DNA of 64,000 nt from CADCWK01 sp035944555 (GCA_035944555.1 DASZAY010000024.1:1-64000), one strand, 5' to 3'. Shown: positions 1 to 10,449, numbered from the stretch's first letter. Program-made: numbers and translations. Notes: generated by a model not told the origin, from the letters alone.

Positions 1-3000
1 CACCGAGACGGAGCCCGGCACGACCGTGAGGGTGTCGCTGTCGACGTCCGTGTCGTTGGCCACGACCGGAACCGGGTAGATCGGCTGGGCGTCGTTGGAC
101 TCGTCCAGCGACAGCGCGTCGTCATTGGCCACCGGCGCGTCGCCGATCGCGGTCACCGCCAGCGTGAGCTGGAACTCGACCGCATCCGTCCCGTCCGTGA
201 CGCTGAAGCGCAGCGTGACGGGGCCGGTCTCGTCGGTGCTCACATTCGGCGTCGGAGTGAAGGTGAACGTGCCGTCCGGGTTGAGCGCGAACGTTCCCGG
301 AATGGTTGCCGGGTCCGTCAGCAGCGTGAAAGTCGGCGTGCCGCCGTCCACGTCCTCGACGAAGTCGGACAGGTCACCGCTGAGGGGCGTGTCCTCCGTG
401 GTGGACAGATTCTCCGGAGTCACGACCGGCAGGTCATTGACCGGCGTCACCGTCAGCGTGACCGTTGCCGACCCACTGCGCAGCCCGGCCGCGTCCTCCA
501 CCTGGTAGGTGAAGGTCACGACGCCATTGAAGTTCGGGTCGATCGGGGTGAAGACGATAGCGGGGTTGCCGCTCCCGTCCGTCCCAAGCACCGCAGTGCC
601 AGCTGCCTGGCCGGTGCCCTGCCGAACCGGGGTCGAGATGGAGTCGGCGACGATCGAGATGGCATCGCCATCCGGATCAGAATCGTTGCCGAGGACCAGG
701 AGGGCGACGCTGTCCGCCTCCGGCCGGGCGTAGTTGTCGTCGGCCGCGATCGGCGCGTCGTTGGTGGCGGTGACAGTGATGATCAGGTCGAACTCGACCT
801 GGTCGATCCCGTCGGAGACGCGGAACCGAAGCGTGAAGCCGTCGTCGTTGTTGTAGTTGGCGTTCGGCGTGAAGCTGAACGTGCCGTCGCCGTTGAGCGC
901 GAACGTGCCGGGGATCTCGCCAACCGGGGTCAGGAGCGTGAAGGTCGGCGCGCCGCCGTCCACATCCTCGACGAAGTCGGCCAGGTTGCCCGTCAGCCGG
1001 GTGTCCTCGGCGATCATCTGATCGACCGGCGTCACGACTGGCGGGTCGTTGACCGGCGTCACCGTGATCGTGACACGCCCGGAGGAGGTCGCGGTCCCAT
1101 CAGAGACGGTGTAGGTGAAGCTGTCGGTCCCGGCGAAGTTCGGGGCCGGGGTGTAGGTGAACGTCCCGTCAGGAGCCAGTGTGACCGTGCCGCCCTGCAG
1201 GGTCGGTCCGTCGGGGCGCTCGAACGTCAGTGTGTCCCCGTCGACATCCATCGCCTGGCCAGCGACGCTCCCGTTGAACGGGCTGTCCTCAGCGGTCTGG
1301 ATCGCCCGGACCTGTACGTCCGGCGGATCGTTGACCGCGGAGATCTCGATCGTGACGGTCGCCGTGGTCTGGAGGCCGGACGGATCGGTCACCGTGTAGG
1401 TGAAGGTATCAGTCCCGTTGGCGTTGAGACCCGGGAGATAGTCGAACGACCCATCGGTGCGCAGGAGCAGCGTTCCCCGGGTCGGCTGCTGCGCCACCGT
1501 GATCGTGAGCGCGGCCTGCGGGTCATCGATATCCGCGACGACGGTGCGCAAGCCGGTCCCGACCGGGACGACGAGCCGGGTGTCCTCGGACGTGGCGTAG
1601 GACGCCGCACTCGCGGTCGGCCCATCGTTGACCGGCGTGACGACGAACGTCACGGTGGCGTCCCCGCTGGCGACGATCCCGTCGGACGCGCGGTAGGTGA
1701 AGGTGACCGTGCCGTTGAAGTCGGGATCGGTCGGGGTGAACTGGACCTGGTTGTTGACCACAGCCAGTGTCCCGACGGTCTCCCCACCCGAGACCGGGTC
1801 GGACAGGCTGGCCGGATCGATTACCAGCGTATCGAACGGGTTGGGGTCGCTGTCGTTGGCGAGCACGTCCAGGAGGACGGTTGCGCCCTCGAAGATCGGC
1901 CCCTGCTCACCACTGACCGGGAAGCTGTCGTCCTCGGCCACCGGCGGCTCATTGCCGCCACCGATGTCCAGCACGACGGTCGCGGGCTCGCTCACGGCGG
2001 TCCCGTCGGTCACCCGGTAAGTGAAGGTCACGATCCCGGTGAAGCCCTCGACAATCGGCGTGAAGACGATGTCGCCGTCCGCGTTCACGTCGAGTGAACC
2101 GACGGCCTGGCCGCCGGACGTCGGCTCCGACAGGCTGCCCGCGGCGACAGACAGCGTGTCGCGGTCAACGTCGGTGTCGTTGGCGACCACGTCGATCGTG
2201 TAGTCGTTCTGCCGCGCGTAGGTCCGGCCGTCCGGATTGGCGACCGGCGCGTCGTTGGCCGCGGTGATCGTGATGGTTACCGTCCCGGTATCCGACCCGC
2301 CCCGACCATCACTGACCCGGTAGGTGAACGTGTCGGTGCCGTTGGCTTCAGGGTTCGGGGTGTAGGTAAAGGTGCCATCGGACGCGATGGTCACCGTTCC
2401 GGAGGTCGGCGCGACGGCCAGGACGAAGGACAGCTGGTCGCCGGGATCGATGTCCGATGCCAGCGGAGCCAGGGTGTCCGTCAGGGGGGCGTCCTCGTCG
2501 GTCTCGAAGCTGCCCGGCGTTGCGACCGGCGCGTCGTTGACCGGCGTGACGTTGATCGAGAAGGTGCCCTCCGTCACCCCACCGGCACCATCATCCACGC
2601 TGAAGGTGAAGCTGGTGGTCCCGTTGAAGTCCGGGTTCGGCGTGAAGGTGAAGGTGCCGTCCGGCGAGACCACGACGGTCGCGTTGGCTGGCCCCGTGAC
2701 GAGGGCGAATGTCAGCGTGGCGCTGTCGATATCGCTCGCCAGCGGCGCCAGCGCGCCACTGAACGGGACATCCTCCGGCGTGGACCGGGACCCGGCGAGT
2801 ACGACCGGCGCGTCGTTGACGGCGGCGACGGTCACGGTAATGAACCCGGTCGCGGTAGCACCGGCCTGGTCCGTCACGACGTAGCTGAACCGGTCGGTGC
2901 CATTGAACCCATCGCGCGGCGTGTACACGAAGTCGCCATTTGGGGCGATCGTGACCGAGCCATTGGTCCCCTGCGACCCGACCGAGAAGGTCAGGACATC

Positions 3001-6000
3001 GCCGTTGGACGCGACATCGACATCGGTGGCCAGCGACGCGACGGAGCCGGTCGCCGGGACATCCTCGTCCGTCGAGGCCGTACCGTTGGTCGCGATCGGT
3101 GCGTCATTGGCGGGCGAGACCACGATCGAGACCGTCTCCGGTTCGGTCAGGGCACCGTTACCATCGGTGACGCGATAGGTGAACGAATCCGTGCCGTTGA
3201 AGTTCGGGTTGGGCGTGTAGACGATCGCTCCGTTCAGGAGTTCGATGGTGCCGTTCGCCGGCTGGGTCAGCGTTTCCCCATCGATGGAGATCGCGTCGCC
3301 GTCGATGTCGACGTCGTTCGCGAGCACGTCGATCGTGACGGGTGTGTCCTCACGCGTGCTGACGACATCCGCGTTGGTCTGCGGCGTGTCGTTGACCGGC
3401 AGCACGGTCACCGTGACGATCGCGGTGTCGGTCCCACCATTGCCGTCGGAGACGGTGTAGGTAAACGTGACGGTGCCGTTGAAGTCCGGAGCCGGCGTGA
3501 ACACCAGGGTGTTGTTCGCGCCCGCGACGACCGAGCCCTGCGTGGACGGCGGCTGGGCGAAGCCCGTCACAGTCAGGGTGGTGCTGGTATCCGGATCCGT
3601 GTCGTTGCCCAGCACCGCGATGGTGACCGGGGTCTCCTCGTTGGTCTCGGCGGTGTCATCGCCGGCGACCGGCAGGTCGTTGACCGGCGTGATCGTCAGC
3701 GCGACGTCGGCGGTGTCCGTCAGGCCACCGAGGTCAGAGATGGTGTAGGAGAACGTCACGTTGCCGTTGAAGTAGGGGTCCGTTGGGACGAAGCGAATGC
3801 TCCCACCAACGATCTCGACGGTTCCGACGATCTCCGACGTTCCGGCCGCGACCGGATCGGTGACGGTCGTGATGCGGAGCGATTCCTGGTACGGGACCCC
3901 TGCCCCCGGTTCGGTGTCATTGAGGTCCGAATCGTTGGCGAGGACGTCGACGATCGCCTCGCTCCCCTCGGCGAACGTGTTGCCCTCGACATCATCCACG
4001 GCGACCGGACGCAGGTTCTCGTAGTTGACATTCAGGGTGACGATCCCTTGGTCGGTCCGGCCCGAGGGGTCAGAGACGGTATAGGTGAATGTGACCGTCC
4101 CGGTGAAGCCCGCCGGTGAGGTGTAGACGAGCTGACCGTCCGGCGAGAACGTCACGAAGCCGGAGGCTGGCTGGGTTACCGCGGAGACGTAGAGCGCATC
4201 GCCGTCCGCGTCCGTGTCGTTGCCCAGCACGGAGATCGGGTAGGTCCGCGTCGCGTTCTCCGGCAGCGTGGCGCTGTCGTCGACCGCGTCGGGGGCATCC
4301 GGTACTGCCGTGATGTTCAGGGTGACGGTCGCCGTGGCGGTCGCTCCGGCGGCATCCTCGACGGTGTACTGGAAGGTGACCCGGCCGTTGAAGTCCGGGT
4401 TGGTCGGGGTGAAGATCACCGACTTGCCGTCGTCCGCCACCGACACGGTGCCCGCCCCGGACTGGGTGGTCGCCGCGACGATGAGCAGATCGTTGACGTC
4501 CGGGTCGGAGTCGTTGTCGAGGACAGCCAGGTCGAAGGAGTCCGCCTCGGGCTCGGTGAAGACGTCATCGACCGCCACGGGCGCGTCGTTGACCGCCGTG
4601 ACCTCGATCTCGATCGAGCCGACCGACCGGGCTCCGGACGGATCGGCAATGGTGTAGGTGAAGACGGCCAGCCCGTTGAAGTTGGCGGCCGGCGTGAAGG
4701 TCAGCGTCCCGTCGGCATTGATGCTGACCTGGCCGACTCCCGACTCCGGCTGGGTGACGCTGACGATCGTCAGCGCCGCGGCATCACCCGGATCAGCGTC
4801 AGTGTCATTGGTCCGTGGGTCAAAGGTGAGCGCGACATCCTCCGCCGTGGTCAGATCGTCCTCGACGGCGACCGGCGCGTCGTTGGACGACGTGACATTG
4901 ATCGTCACCAGGATGTCGTCAAAGCGCAGACCGGTCTCGTCGGCGATGTTGTAGGTGAAGGTCGTCGGGCCGAAGAAATCAGGGTTGGGCGTGAAGATGA
5001 AGCTGCCGTCGCCCGATAGCGAGACGGTGCCGCCGGCTGGCTGGGTGTAGCCCGCGATGACGAGCAGCTCCGGGCTGTCGACGTCCGTGTCGTTGCCGAG
5101 GACACCGGGTCCCGAGACCCTGAAGATCGTGTCCTCTGCCGTGGTGTAGCTGTCCGGCGTACCACTTGGCGCGTCTGCCACCGGATTGACCACGATGGTC
5201 ACGACGGCGCTCGTCGACTCGCCCGAGCCGTTGGTCGGCGTGTAGCTGAAGGTGTCCGTGCCGAAAAAGTTCAGGTTCGGCGTGTAGGTGAATGTCCCGT
5301 CGTCGTTGATGGCCGCGGTGCCGTTGGTTGCCTGCTCGAGGAGCGCGTAGGTCTCGCCGTCGCCGTCCGGGTTGACGTCGTTCGGCGTGAGGTCGCCGCT
5401 GAGCTCGTCGTCCTCGTTCATCGTGAACGAGTCGTCGCCGGCGACCGGCTGGTCCGTGACCGGCAGGACGTCGACGGTGACGGTCGCGGACGCCGTCCGG
5501 CCCGTCCCGTCGTCGATCGTATAGCTGAACGACGCGGTCCCGTTGAAATCCTCAGCCGGCGTGAAAGCAATCGTGCCGTCGTCGTTGAGGATGACGGTAC
5601 CGTTGACCGCCTCCCCGACGGAGACGATCGTCAGCGTGTCGCCATCGACGTCGCCGTCGTTGGCCAGCAGCTGGGCCTGAATCAGGACGAGGTCGGTGTC
5701 TTCGGGGGTCTGGAACCGGTCATCGACCGCGAACGGATCGTCCTCGACCGCGGTGATCTGGATGACGATGGTCTCAGAGACGAAGCCACCGCGACCGTCC
5801 GAGACGGTGTACGTGAAGGAATCCTCGCCGAAAAAATTCCGATCCGGGGTGAAGTAGGTCAGCGTGCCGTCGTCGTTGAGGACGACGGTACCGCGAACGG
5901 CCTGGGTCACGGAAGTGATCGTCAGCCGGTCAACCGGGTTGGTGTCGGGGTCGGAGACGCGCGCCAGGACGTCGATCTCGACGGACTGGGCGTCCTCGGC

Positions 6001-9000
6001 GATGACGACTTCGCTGGTATCGATGACGACCGGCGGGTCGTTGACCTCGCTGACGGTGACGGTGACCCGACCGAGCCCGGTCCCGCCGTTCCCGTCGGAT
6101 ACCAGGTAGGTGAAGGTGTCCGTCCCGCTGAAGTTCGGGTTCGGGGTATAGGTGATGGTCCCGTCGCCATTGATCGTCGCGGTGCCATTGGCCGGCGCGA
6201 CGCCGCCCGTACCGGCGCCGATGCTGCCGGCGGCGACGGAGAGGGTGTCGCCATCCGGGTCGGTGTCATTCCGGAGCACCGGGATGGTGACGGCCGCGTC
6301 CTCGCTGGTCGTCGCGGAGTCATTGCCGGCGACCGGCGGATCGGCCTGGGCCCGGACCGTCAGGAACATCGTGGCGGTCGACTGGAGCCCCTTGCTGTCC
6401 GAGATGGTGTACTGGAACGACGTGTCGCCTTGGAAATCCTGACTGAGCGTGACAACCAGCCGGCCGGCGTTCGGCCCGGAGGTCGGCCGGGACAGCTCGA
6501 AGCCCTGCCCACCGGTGAAGGAGACGATGCTCAGCGTGTCGCCATCAATGTCCTGGTCGTTCCCGAGGACATCGACCACGAACGGCGCGGCATCCTCGTC
6601 GACGGTGACGCGATCGTTGGCCGCGACCGGCGCGTCGTTCACCGGCGTCACGGTGATGCGCGCGATGGCCGTGTCCGAGGCACCCGACGCGTCCGTGATC
6701 CGGTAGGTGAACTCGTCAGGGCCGTTGTAGTTGGCGTTCGGAGCATAGGTGAAGGTGCCGTCGGCATTGAGGGTGACGCGACCGTTGGCCGCCTGGGCGA
6801 CCAGTTCGACGGTCAGGCCCTGGCCGACCGGGTCGGCGTCGTTGCCAAGGACGCCACTGCTGACATTGCCGACCGTGAGCGTCGCGTCCTCGGCCGTGGT
6901 GTAGGCGTCATCCTGCGCGACCGGGTCGTTCTCGACCGCCGCCACGCCGATGGTGACCGTCGCGGTGTCACTGGAGCCACCGGCATCCGTGATCCGATAG
7001 GTGAAGCTGTCGGTCCCGTTGAAGCCAAGGTTCGGCTGATAGCGGAAGCCACCGGTACTCCCCGTCAGGGTCAGTCGCCCGTTGGCCGGCTGGGTCGTGA
7101 TGGAGATAGTGAAGGTCGTGTTGTCCGGGTCGGTGTCGTTGCCGAGGATCCCCGGAGCGGGGACGACGAGCGCGACGTTCTCGGAGGTCTCATAGGCGTC
7201 GTCGTTGGCAGCCGGCGCGTCATTGACCGGCCGGACCGTGATCGTCACGACCGCACTGTCCACTCCGCCCTGCCCATCGGAGATGGTGTAGATGAAGGAG
7301 TCGGTCCCGCTGAAGTTGGCGTTCGGCGTGTAGACGAGCGTCCCGAACGTCGAGGAGCGCGTCACGACACCATTCGTCGGCTGATCGAACGACGCGATGG
7401 ACAGCGTGTTGCCATCGATGTCGGAATCATTCGCCAGGACGTTCACCGAGACCGCGGTGTCCTCATCCGTCGAGGCCGAATCGGCACGGGCGACCGGTGG
7501 GTCATTGACCGACAGGACGGTAATCGTCGCGGTCGCCGTATCGGTCCCGCCGCGACCGTCGCTGGCGCGATAGGTGAACCGGTCGACGCCGACGAAGTTG
7601 GCGTTCGGGGCGTAGCCGAATGAGCCGTCGGCGCTCAGGGTCAGGGTGCCGTTCGCCGTGGTCTGGATCACCGCGACCGACAGCGGATCGCCGTCGACGT
7701 CGCGGTCGTTGGCCAGGACGCCGGTCCCGGCCGGGATGGTCAGCGTGGCGTCCTCGTCGACCGTGTACCCGTCATCGCTGGCGTCCGGGGCGTCATTGAC
7801 CGGCGTGACAGTGATCTGGACCGTCGCCGTATCAGAGGCTCCGCTGGCGTCCCGCGCGGTGTAGGTAAAGGCGTCGATCCCGTTGAAGTCCGGGTTCGGG
7901 GTGTAGACGAACGAGCCATCCGCGGCAAGCACGATCTGGCCGTTGGTGGGCCGGGTGACGAGTCCGACCGTGAGCGAATCGCCGTCGACGTCGCGGTCGT
8001 TCGCCAGCACACCTGTCCCGACCGGAACGGTCAGGGTGCCATCCTCGGCGACGCTGTAGGCATCATCGATGGCGACCGGCACGTCGTTGACCGCACGGAC
8101 CTCGACCGTCACCGTCGCGGTGCTGGTCAGCCCGCCCGGGTCGCGGGCGGTGTAGGTGAACGTATCGGTTCCGGTGAAGTTCGGATTCGGGGTGTAGATC
8201 AGCCGCCCGGTGCCGGACAGCGAGACGGTGCCATTGGCCGGCGTGGAGTTGGACGCGACCGTCAGGGTGTCTCCATCGATATCGGAATCGTTGCTGAGCA
8301 CGCCCGGCGCGCTGATCGTGATCGGGGTGTCCTCGTCGGTGCTGTAGCTGTCATTCCGCGCGGTCGGCGCGTCGTTGACGGGTCGCACAGTAAACGAGAT
8401 GGTCGCCGGAGCGGACTGCCCGCCACCGGTGTCCTGGATCCGGTAGGTGAACGTCTCCGTCCCGCTGTAGTTGGCGACCGGGGTGTAGGTAAAGGACCCG
8501 TTGGCGTTGAGGAGCAGGCTGCCGCCAGCCGACCCGGTCAGCGTTCCGGGATCGACGACCGTAATCGCGTCGTTCTGCGGGTCACGGTCGTTGCTCAGGA
8601 CCCCGGTCGCCGCCGGGACGGTCAGGGTAGTGTCCTCGTCCAGGCTGTAGCTGTCGCTGGCGGCGACCGGATCCTGGGCCGTCGCGTTGACGGTGATCGT
8701 CACCGTCGCGTCATCCACCCCGCCGTTGCCGTCGCTGGCCCGGTAGGTGAACGACGTCTGGCCGGAGAAGGTCCGGACCGGGGTGAAGACGAACGAGCCG
8801 TCGGCGCTCAGCGTGAGCATGCCGGCCGTAGCCGGAGGAGCGGTCAGGACCGCGACGGTGATCGGGTTGCCCTCAGCGTCGGTGTCGTTGCCGGACACGC
8901 CCGGCGCCGCGACACGAAGTGGAGTGTTCTGCGTGGTGCTGTAGGCGTCATCGTTGGCGACGGGCGGATCGTTGACCGCCGCGACATCGATGGTGACCGT

Positions 9001-9849
9001 ACCGGTCGCAGTCAGGCCGCCGTCCGAGACGGTGTAGGTGAAGGTATCGGTCCCGTTGAAGTTGGCGCGCGGGGTGTAGGTGAACCCACCGGCGGTGCCG
9101 CTCAGGACGACGGTCCCGTTGGCCGGCTGGGTAAACGCCGAGATGGTCAGACTGGTGCTGTCGATGTCGGTATCGTTGGCCAGCACGCCCGGCGCGCTGA
9201 TCGTCAGTGGGGTGTCCTCGCTGGTCCCGTAGCGATCCGGATTGGCGATCGGCGCGTCGTTGACCGGGGTGACCTGGATATTGGCCCGGGCAGATCCTGC
9301 CCCGCCCTTGCCGTCGGAGATCGTGTACTCGAAGAAGTCCTGCCCGTTGAAATTGACGTTCGGGGTGTACGTGAACGACCCGTTGGCCTGACGGACGAGC
9401 GTCCCGTTGGCGGGCTGCGTGGTGATCCCCGTCACGGTCAGCGTGTCGCCGTCGATGTCCGTGTCGTTGGCGAGCACGCCGGGCGCGGCCACGACGAGTG
9501 GGGTGTCCTCCGGCGTGGTGTAAGTGTCGGCCACACCTACCGGCGGGTCGTTGACCGCCGCGACGGTGATGGTGACGGTTGCCTCGGCCCGGGCCCCTTC
9601 GGTGTCCACGGCGGCGTAGGTGAAGGTGTCGGTGCCGTTGAAGTTGGCCCGCGGGACGTAGCTGAACGTCCCGTCACTGTTCAGGGTCACGGTGCCGTTG
9701 GTTGGTCCGGTGACCAGCGTGGCGGTCAGGGTCGCTGTCTGGCCCGTGTCCGGGTCGGTGTCATTCCGCAGGACACCGGTCGCGCGGGTCGAGACGGTGA
9801 GCGTGGTGTCCTCGGTCGCCGCGAAGGTGTCGGCGACGGCGGTCGGCGT
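1..9849 (-). repeat. About 33 tandem ~300-bp Ig/cadherin-like repeat units
   Basis: The protein repeats are clear, but at DNA level the units have diverged, so this is not a recent exact duplication array. Two sub-types occur. Most units carry the acidic VLANDxDxDGDxL loop. A shorter type lacks it and has a DVDGxTPTFTL-like segment; it is concentrated toward the C-terminal side (roughly 100-500, 900-1640 and 2260-3180). The linker V-N-D-x-P separates nearly every unit. Confidence 0.85.
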
Positions 9850-10449
9850 CCGGTTCTCGGCGGATGTAATCGCGCCAACGGCGTCAATATCGGCACCCGA
9901 GTAGACGCCGCTCGCCAGCTTGTCGTTGAGGATGTCCGTCACACGGACGAAGTACAACCGGGCCGACGCGCCAAACCCGTAACGGTCGATATCGATGCCG
10001 CTAGTTTGGCCGGTGGTGGATCCAACCGATGTCCAGTTGACACCGTTAGTGCTTACCTCGACCGTCGTCAGCTCGGTGTCGTCCCCGACCTCGAAGATCC
10101 AGAGGTCCGGTGCGGACGTCCCGTTACCGTTCAGGTAGTTGTCGGTAAAGCGGACCGTGATTGAGCCGCCATTGCCCAGCGAGACGGCATCGCCGAGGGC
10201 GTTATTGCCGGACTGGGCGGAGGGTGGTCCAAGCGCGTTGGCAGGCACGCCATTCCGCGTCGTGGAGTTGGGAAAGGTTCCCGAGGTGAACGAGACGACC
10301 TGGTCGGCGAAGGACGACGCGCCACCGGGAAAGTCCACGCCCTTGTAGACCACCGCGCCCACGGGAGCCGGAACCAGGCTCAGCGCCAGCAGCAGCGCGA
10401 GCAGCATCGCCAGCAAGACCGAGTTCCGTATCCCTGTTCGCCCTGCCAT
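1..10449 (-). CDS. Giant secreted Ig/cadherin-like repeat protein (C-terminus off window)
   Basis: One reading frame stays open from an ATG at 10449 to the left edge, giving at least ~3,480 residues. The start is preceded by GGAGAG about 6 nt upstream. Residues 1-32 are a signal peptide (MAGRTGIRNSVLLAMLLALL, then an alanine/glycine cleavage region). Residues ~33-198 look like a discoidin-like beta-sandwich of bacterial surface proteins (VSLGNGGSITVRF, PDLWIFEVGDD, VEVSTNGVNWTSVG). From residue ~201 there are about 33 repeats of ~95-108 residues of the Big_9/cadherin-like/VCBS class, each with P-x-A-x-D-x-Y-x-T-x-E-D, VLANDTDxDGDTL, NGTVxLxxDGTFxYTPNxNFNGTDxFTY and VTPVND signatures. The Asp-rich loops suggest Ca2+ binding. 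Probable role: extracellular adhesin or matrix protein, inferred. The frame was checked at both ends and in the middle. Sorting signal, anchor or enzymatic domain would be outside the window. Confidence 0.93.
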   Translation of the reverse strand, partial: MAGRTGIRNSVLLAMLLALLLALSLVPAPVGAVVYKGVDFPGGASSFADQVVSFTSGTFPNSTTRNGVPANALGPPSAQSGNNALGDAVSLGNGGSITVRFTDNYLNGNGTSAPDLWIFEVGDDTELTTVEVSTNGVNWTSVGSTTGQTSGIDIDRYGFGASARLYFVRVTDILNDKLASGVYSGADIDAVGAITSAENRTPTAVADTFAATEDTTLTVSTRATGVLRNDTDPDTGQTATLTATLVTGPTNGTVTLNSDGTFSYVPRANFNGTDTFTYAAVDTEGARAEATVTITVAAVNDPPVGVADTYTTPEDTPLVVAAPGVLANDTDIDGDTLTVTGITTQPANGTLVRQANGSFTYTPNVNFNGQDFFEYTISDGKGGAGSARANIQVTPVNDAPIANPDRYGTSEDTPLTISAPGVLANDTDIDSTSLTISAFTQPANGTVVLSGTAGGFTYTPRANFNGTDTFTYTVSDGGLTATGTVTIDVAAVNDPPVANDDAYSTTQNTPLRVAAPGVSGNDTDAEGNPITVAVLTAPPATAGMLTLSADGSFVFTPVRTFSGQTSFTYRASDGNGGVDDATVTITVNATAQDPVAASDSYSLDEDTTLTVPAATGVLSNDRDPQNDAITVVDPGTLTGSAGGSLLLNANGSFTYTPVANYSGTETFTYRIQDTGGGQSAPATISFTVRPVNDAPTARNDSYSTDEDTPITISAPGVLSNDSDIDGDTLTVASNSTPANGTVSLSGTGRLIYTPNPNFTGTDTFTYTARDPGGLTSTATVTVEVRAVNDVPVAIDDAYSVAEDGTLTVPVGTGVLANDRDVDGDSLTVGLVTRPTNGQIVLAADGSFVYTPNPDFNGIDAFTYTARDASGASDTATVQITVTPVNDAPDASDDGYTVDEDATLTIPAGTGVLANDRDVDGDPLSVAVIQTTANGTLTLSADGSFGYAPNANFVGVDRFTYRASDGRGGTDTATATITVLSVNDPPVARADSASTDEDTAVSVNVLANDSDIDGNTLSIASFDQPTNGVVTRSSTFGTLVYTPNANFSGTDSFIYTISDGQGGVDSAVVTITVRPVNDAPAANDDAYETSENVALVVPAPGILGNDTDPDNTTFTISITTQPANGRLTLTGSTGGFRYQPNLGFNGTDSFTYRITDAGGSSDTATVTIGVAAVENDPVAQDDAYTTAEDATLTVGNVSSGVLGNDADPVGQGLTVELVAQAANGRVTLNADGTFTYAPNANYNGPDEFTYRITDASGASDTAIARITVTPVNDAPVAANDRVTVDEDAAPFVVDVLGNDQDIDGDTLSIVSFTGGQGFELSRPTSGPNAGRLVVTLSQDFQGDTSFQYTISDSKGLQSTATMFLTVRAQADPPVAGNDSATTSEDAAVTIPVLRNDTDPDGDTLSVAAGSIGAGTGGVAPANGTATINGDGTITYTPNPNFSGTDTFTYLVSDGNGGTGLGRVTVTVSEVNDPPVVIDTSEVVIAEDAQSVEIDVLARVSDPDTNPVDRLTITSVTQAVRGTVVLNDDGTLTYFTPDRNFFGEDSFTYTVSDGRGGFVSETIVIQITAVEDDPFAVDDRFQTPEDTDLVLIQAQLLANDGDVDGDTLTIVSVGEAVNGTVILNDDGTIAFTPAEDFNGTASFSYTIDDGTGRTASATVTVDVLPVTDQPVAGDDSFTMNEDDELSGDLTPNDVNPDGDGETYALLEQATNGTAAINDDGTFTYTPNLNFFGTDTFSYTPTNGSGESTSAVVTIVVNPVADAPSGTPDSYTTAEDTIFRVSGPGVLGNDTDVDSPELLVIAGYTQPAGGTVSLSGDGSFIFTPNPDFFGPTTFTYNIADETGLRFDDILVTINVTSSNDAPVAVEDDLTTAEDVALTFDPRTNDTDADPGDAAALTIVSVTQPESGVGQVSINADGTLTFTPAANFNGLAVFTYTIADPSGARSVGSIEIEVTAVNDAPVAVDDVFTEPEADSFDLAVLDNDSDPDVNDLLIVAATTQSGAGTVSVADDGKSVIFTPTNPDFNGRVTFQYTVEDAAGATATATVTLNITAVPDAPDAVDDSATLPENATRTYPISVLGNDTDADGDALYVSAVTQPASGFVTFSPDGQLVYTSPAGFTGTVTFTYTVSDPSGRTDQGIVTLNVNYENLRPVAVDDVEGNTFAEGSEAIVDVLANDSDLNDTEPGAGVPYQESLRITTVTDPVAAGTSEIVGTVEIVGGSIRFVPTDPYFNGNVTFSYTISDLGGLTDTADVALTITPVNDLPVAGDDTAETNEETPVTIAVLGNDTDPDTSTTLTVTGFAQPPSTQGSVVAGANNTLVFTPAPDFNGTVTFTYTVSDGNGGTDTAIVTVTVLPVNDTPQTNADVVSTREDTPVTIDVLANDVDIDGDAISIDGETLTQPANGTIELLNGAIVYTPNPNFNGTDSFTYRVTDGNGALTEPETVSIVVSPANDAPIATNGTASTDEDVPATGSVASLATDVDVASNGDVLTFSVGSQGTNGSVTIAPNGDFVYTPRDGFNGTDRFSYVVTDQAGATATGFITVTVAAVNDAPVVLAGSRSTPEDVPFSGALAPLASDIDSATLTFALVTGPANATVVVSPDGTFTFTPNPDFNGTTSFTFSVDDGAGGVTEGTFSINVTPVNDAPVATPGSFETDEDAPLTDTLAPLASDIDPGDQLSFVLAVAPTSGTVTIASDGTFTYTPNPEANGTDTFTYRVSDGRGGSDTGTVTITITAANDAPVANPDGRTYARQNDYTIDVVANDTDVDRDTLSVAAGSLSEPTSGGQAVGSLDVNADGDIVFTPIVEGFTGIVTFTYRVTDGTAVSEPATVVLDIGGGNEPPVAEDDSFPVSGEQGPIFEGATVLLDVLANDSDPNPFDTLVIDPASLSDPVSGGETVGTLAVVNNQVQFTPTDPDFNGTVTFTYRASDGIVASGDATVTFVVTPVNDGPTASAASYATSEDTRLVVPVGTGLRTVVADIDDPQAALTITVAQQPTRGTLLLRTDGSFDYLPGLNANGTDTFTYTVTDPSGLQTTATVTIEISAVNDPPDVQVRAIQTAEDSPFNGSVAGQAMDVDGDTLTFERPDGPTLQGGTVTLAPDGTFTYTPAPNFAGTDSFTYTVSDGTATSSGRVTITVTPVNDPPVVTPVDQMIAEDTRLTGNLADFVEDVDGGAPTFTLLTPVGEIPGTFALNGDGTFSFTPNANYNNDDGFTLRFRVSDGIDQVEFDLIITVTATNDAPIAADDNYARPEADSVALLVLGNDSDPDGDAISIVADSISTPVRQGTGQAAGTAVLGTDGSGNPAIVFTPIDPNFNGVVTFTYQVEDAAGLRSGSATVTLTVTPVNDLPVVTPENLSTTEDTPLSGDLSDFVEDVDGGTPTFTLLTDPATIPGTFALNPDGTFTFTPTPNVSTDETGPVTLRFSVTDGTDAVEFQLTLAVTAIGDAPVANDDALSLDESNDAQPIYPVPVVANDTDVDSDTLTVVPGSVSV

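Noticed and set aside
6430..7623. 397-residue plus-strand open frame
   Set aside because: It is the exact antisense of the Ig-repeat gene, Arg/Gly/Asp-rich, and repeats with the same ~300-nt period; it is a by-product of the repeat codon usage.
1..9849. CRISPR-like periodicity
   Set aside because: The repeat period is ~300 nt, coding and diverged; no short identical repeats with unique spacers anywhere in the window.
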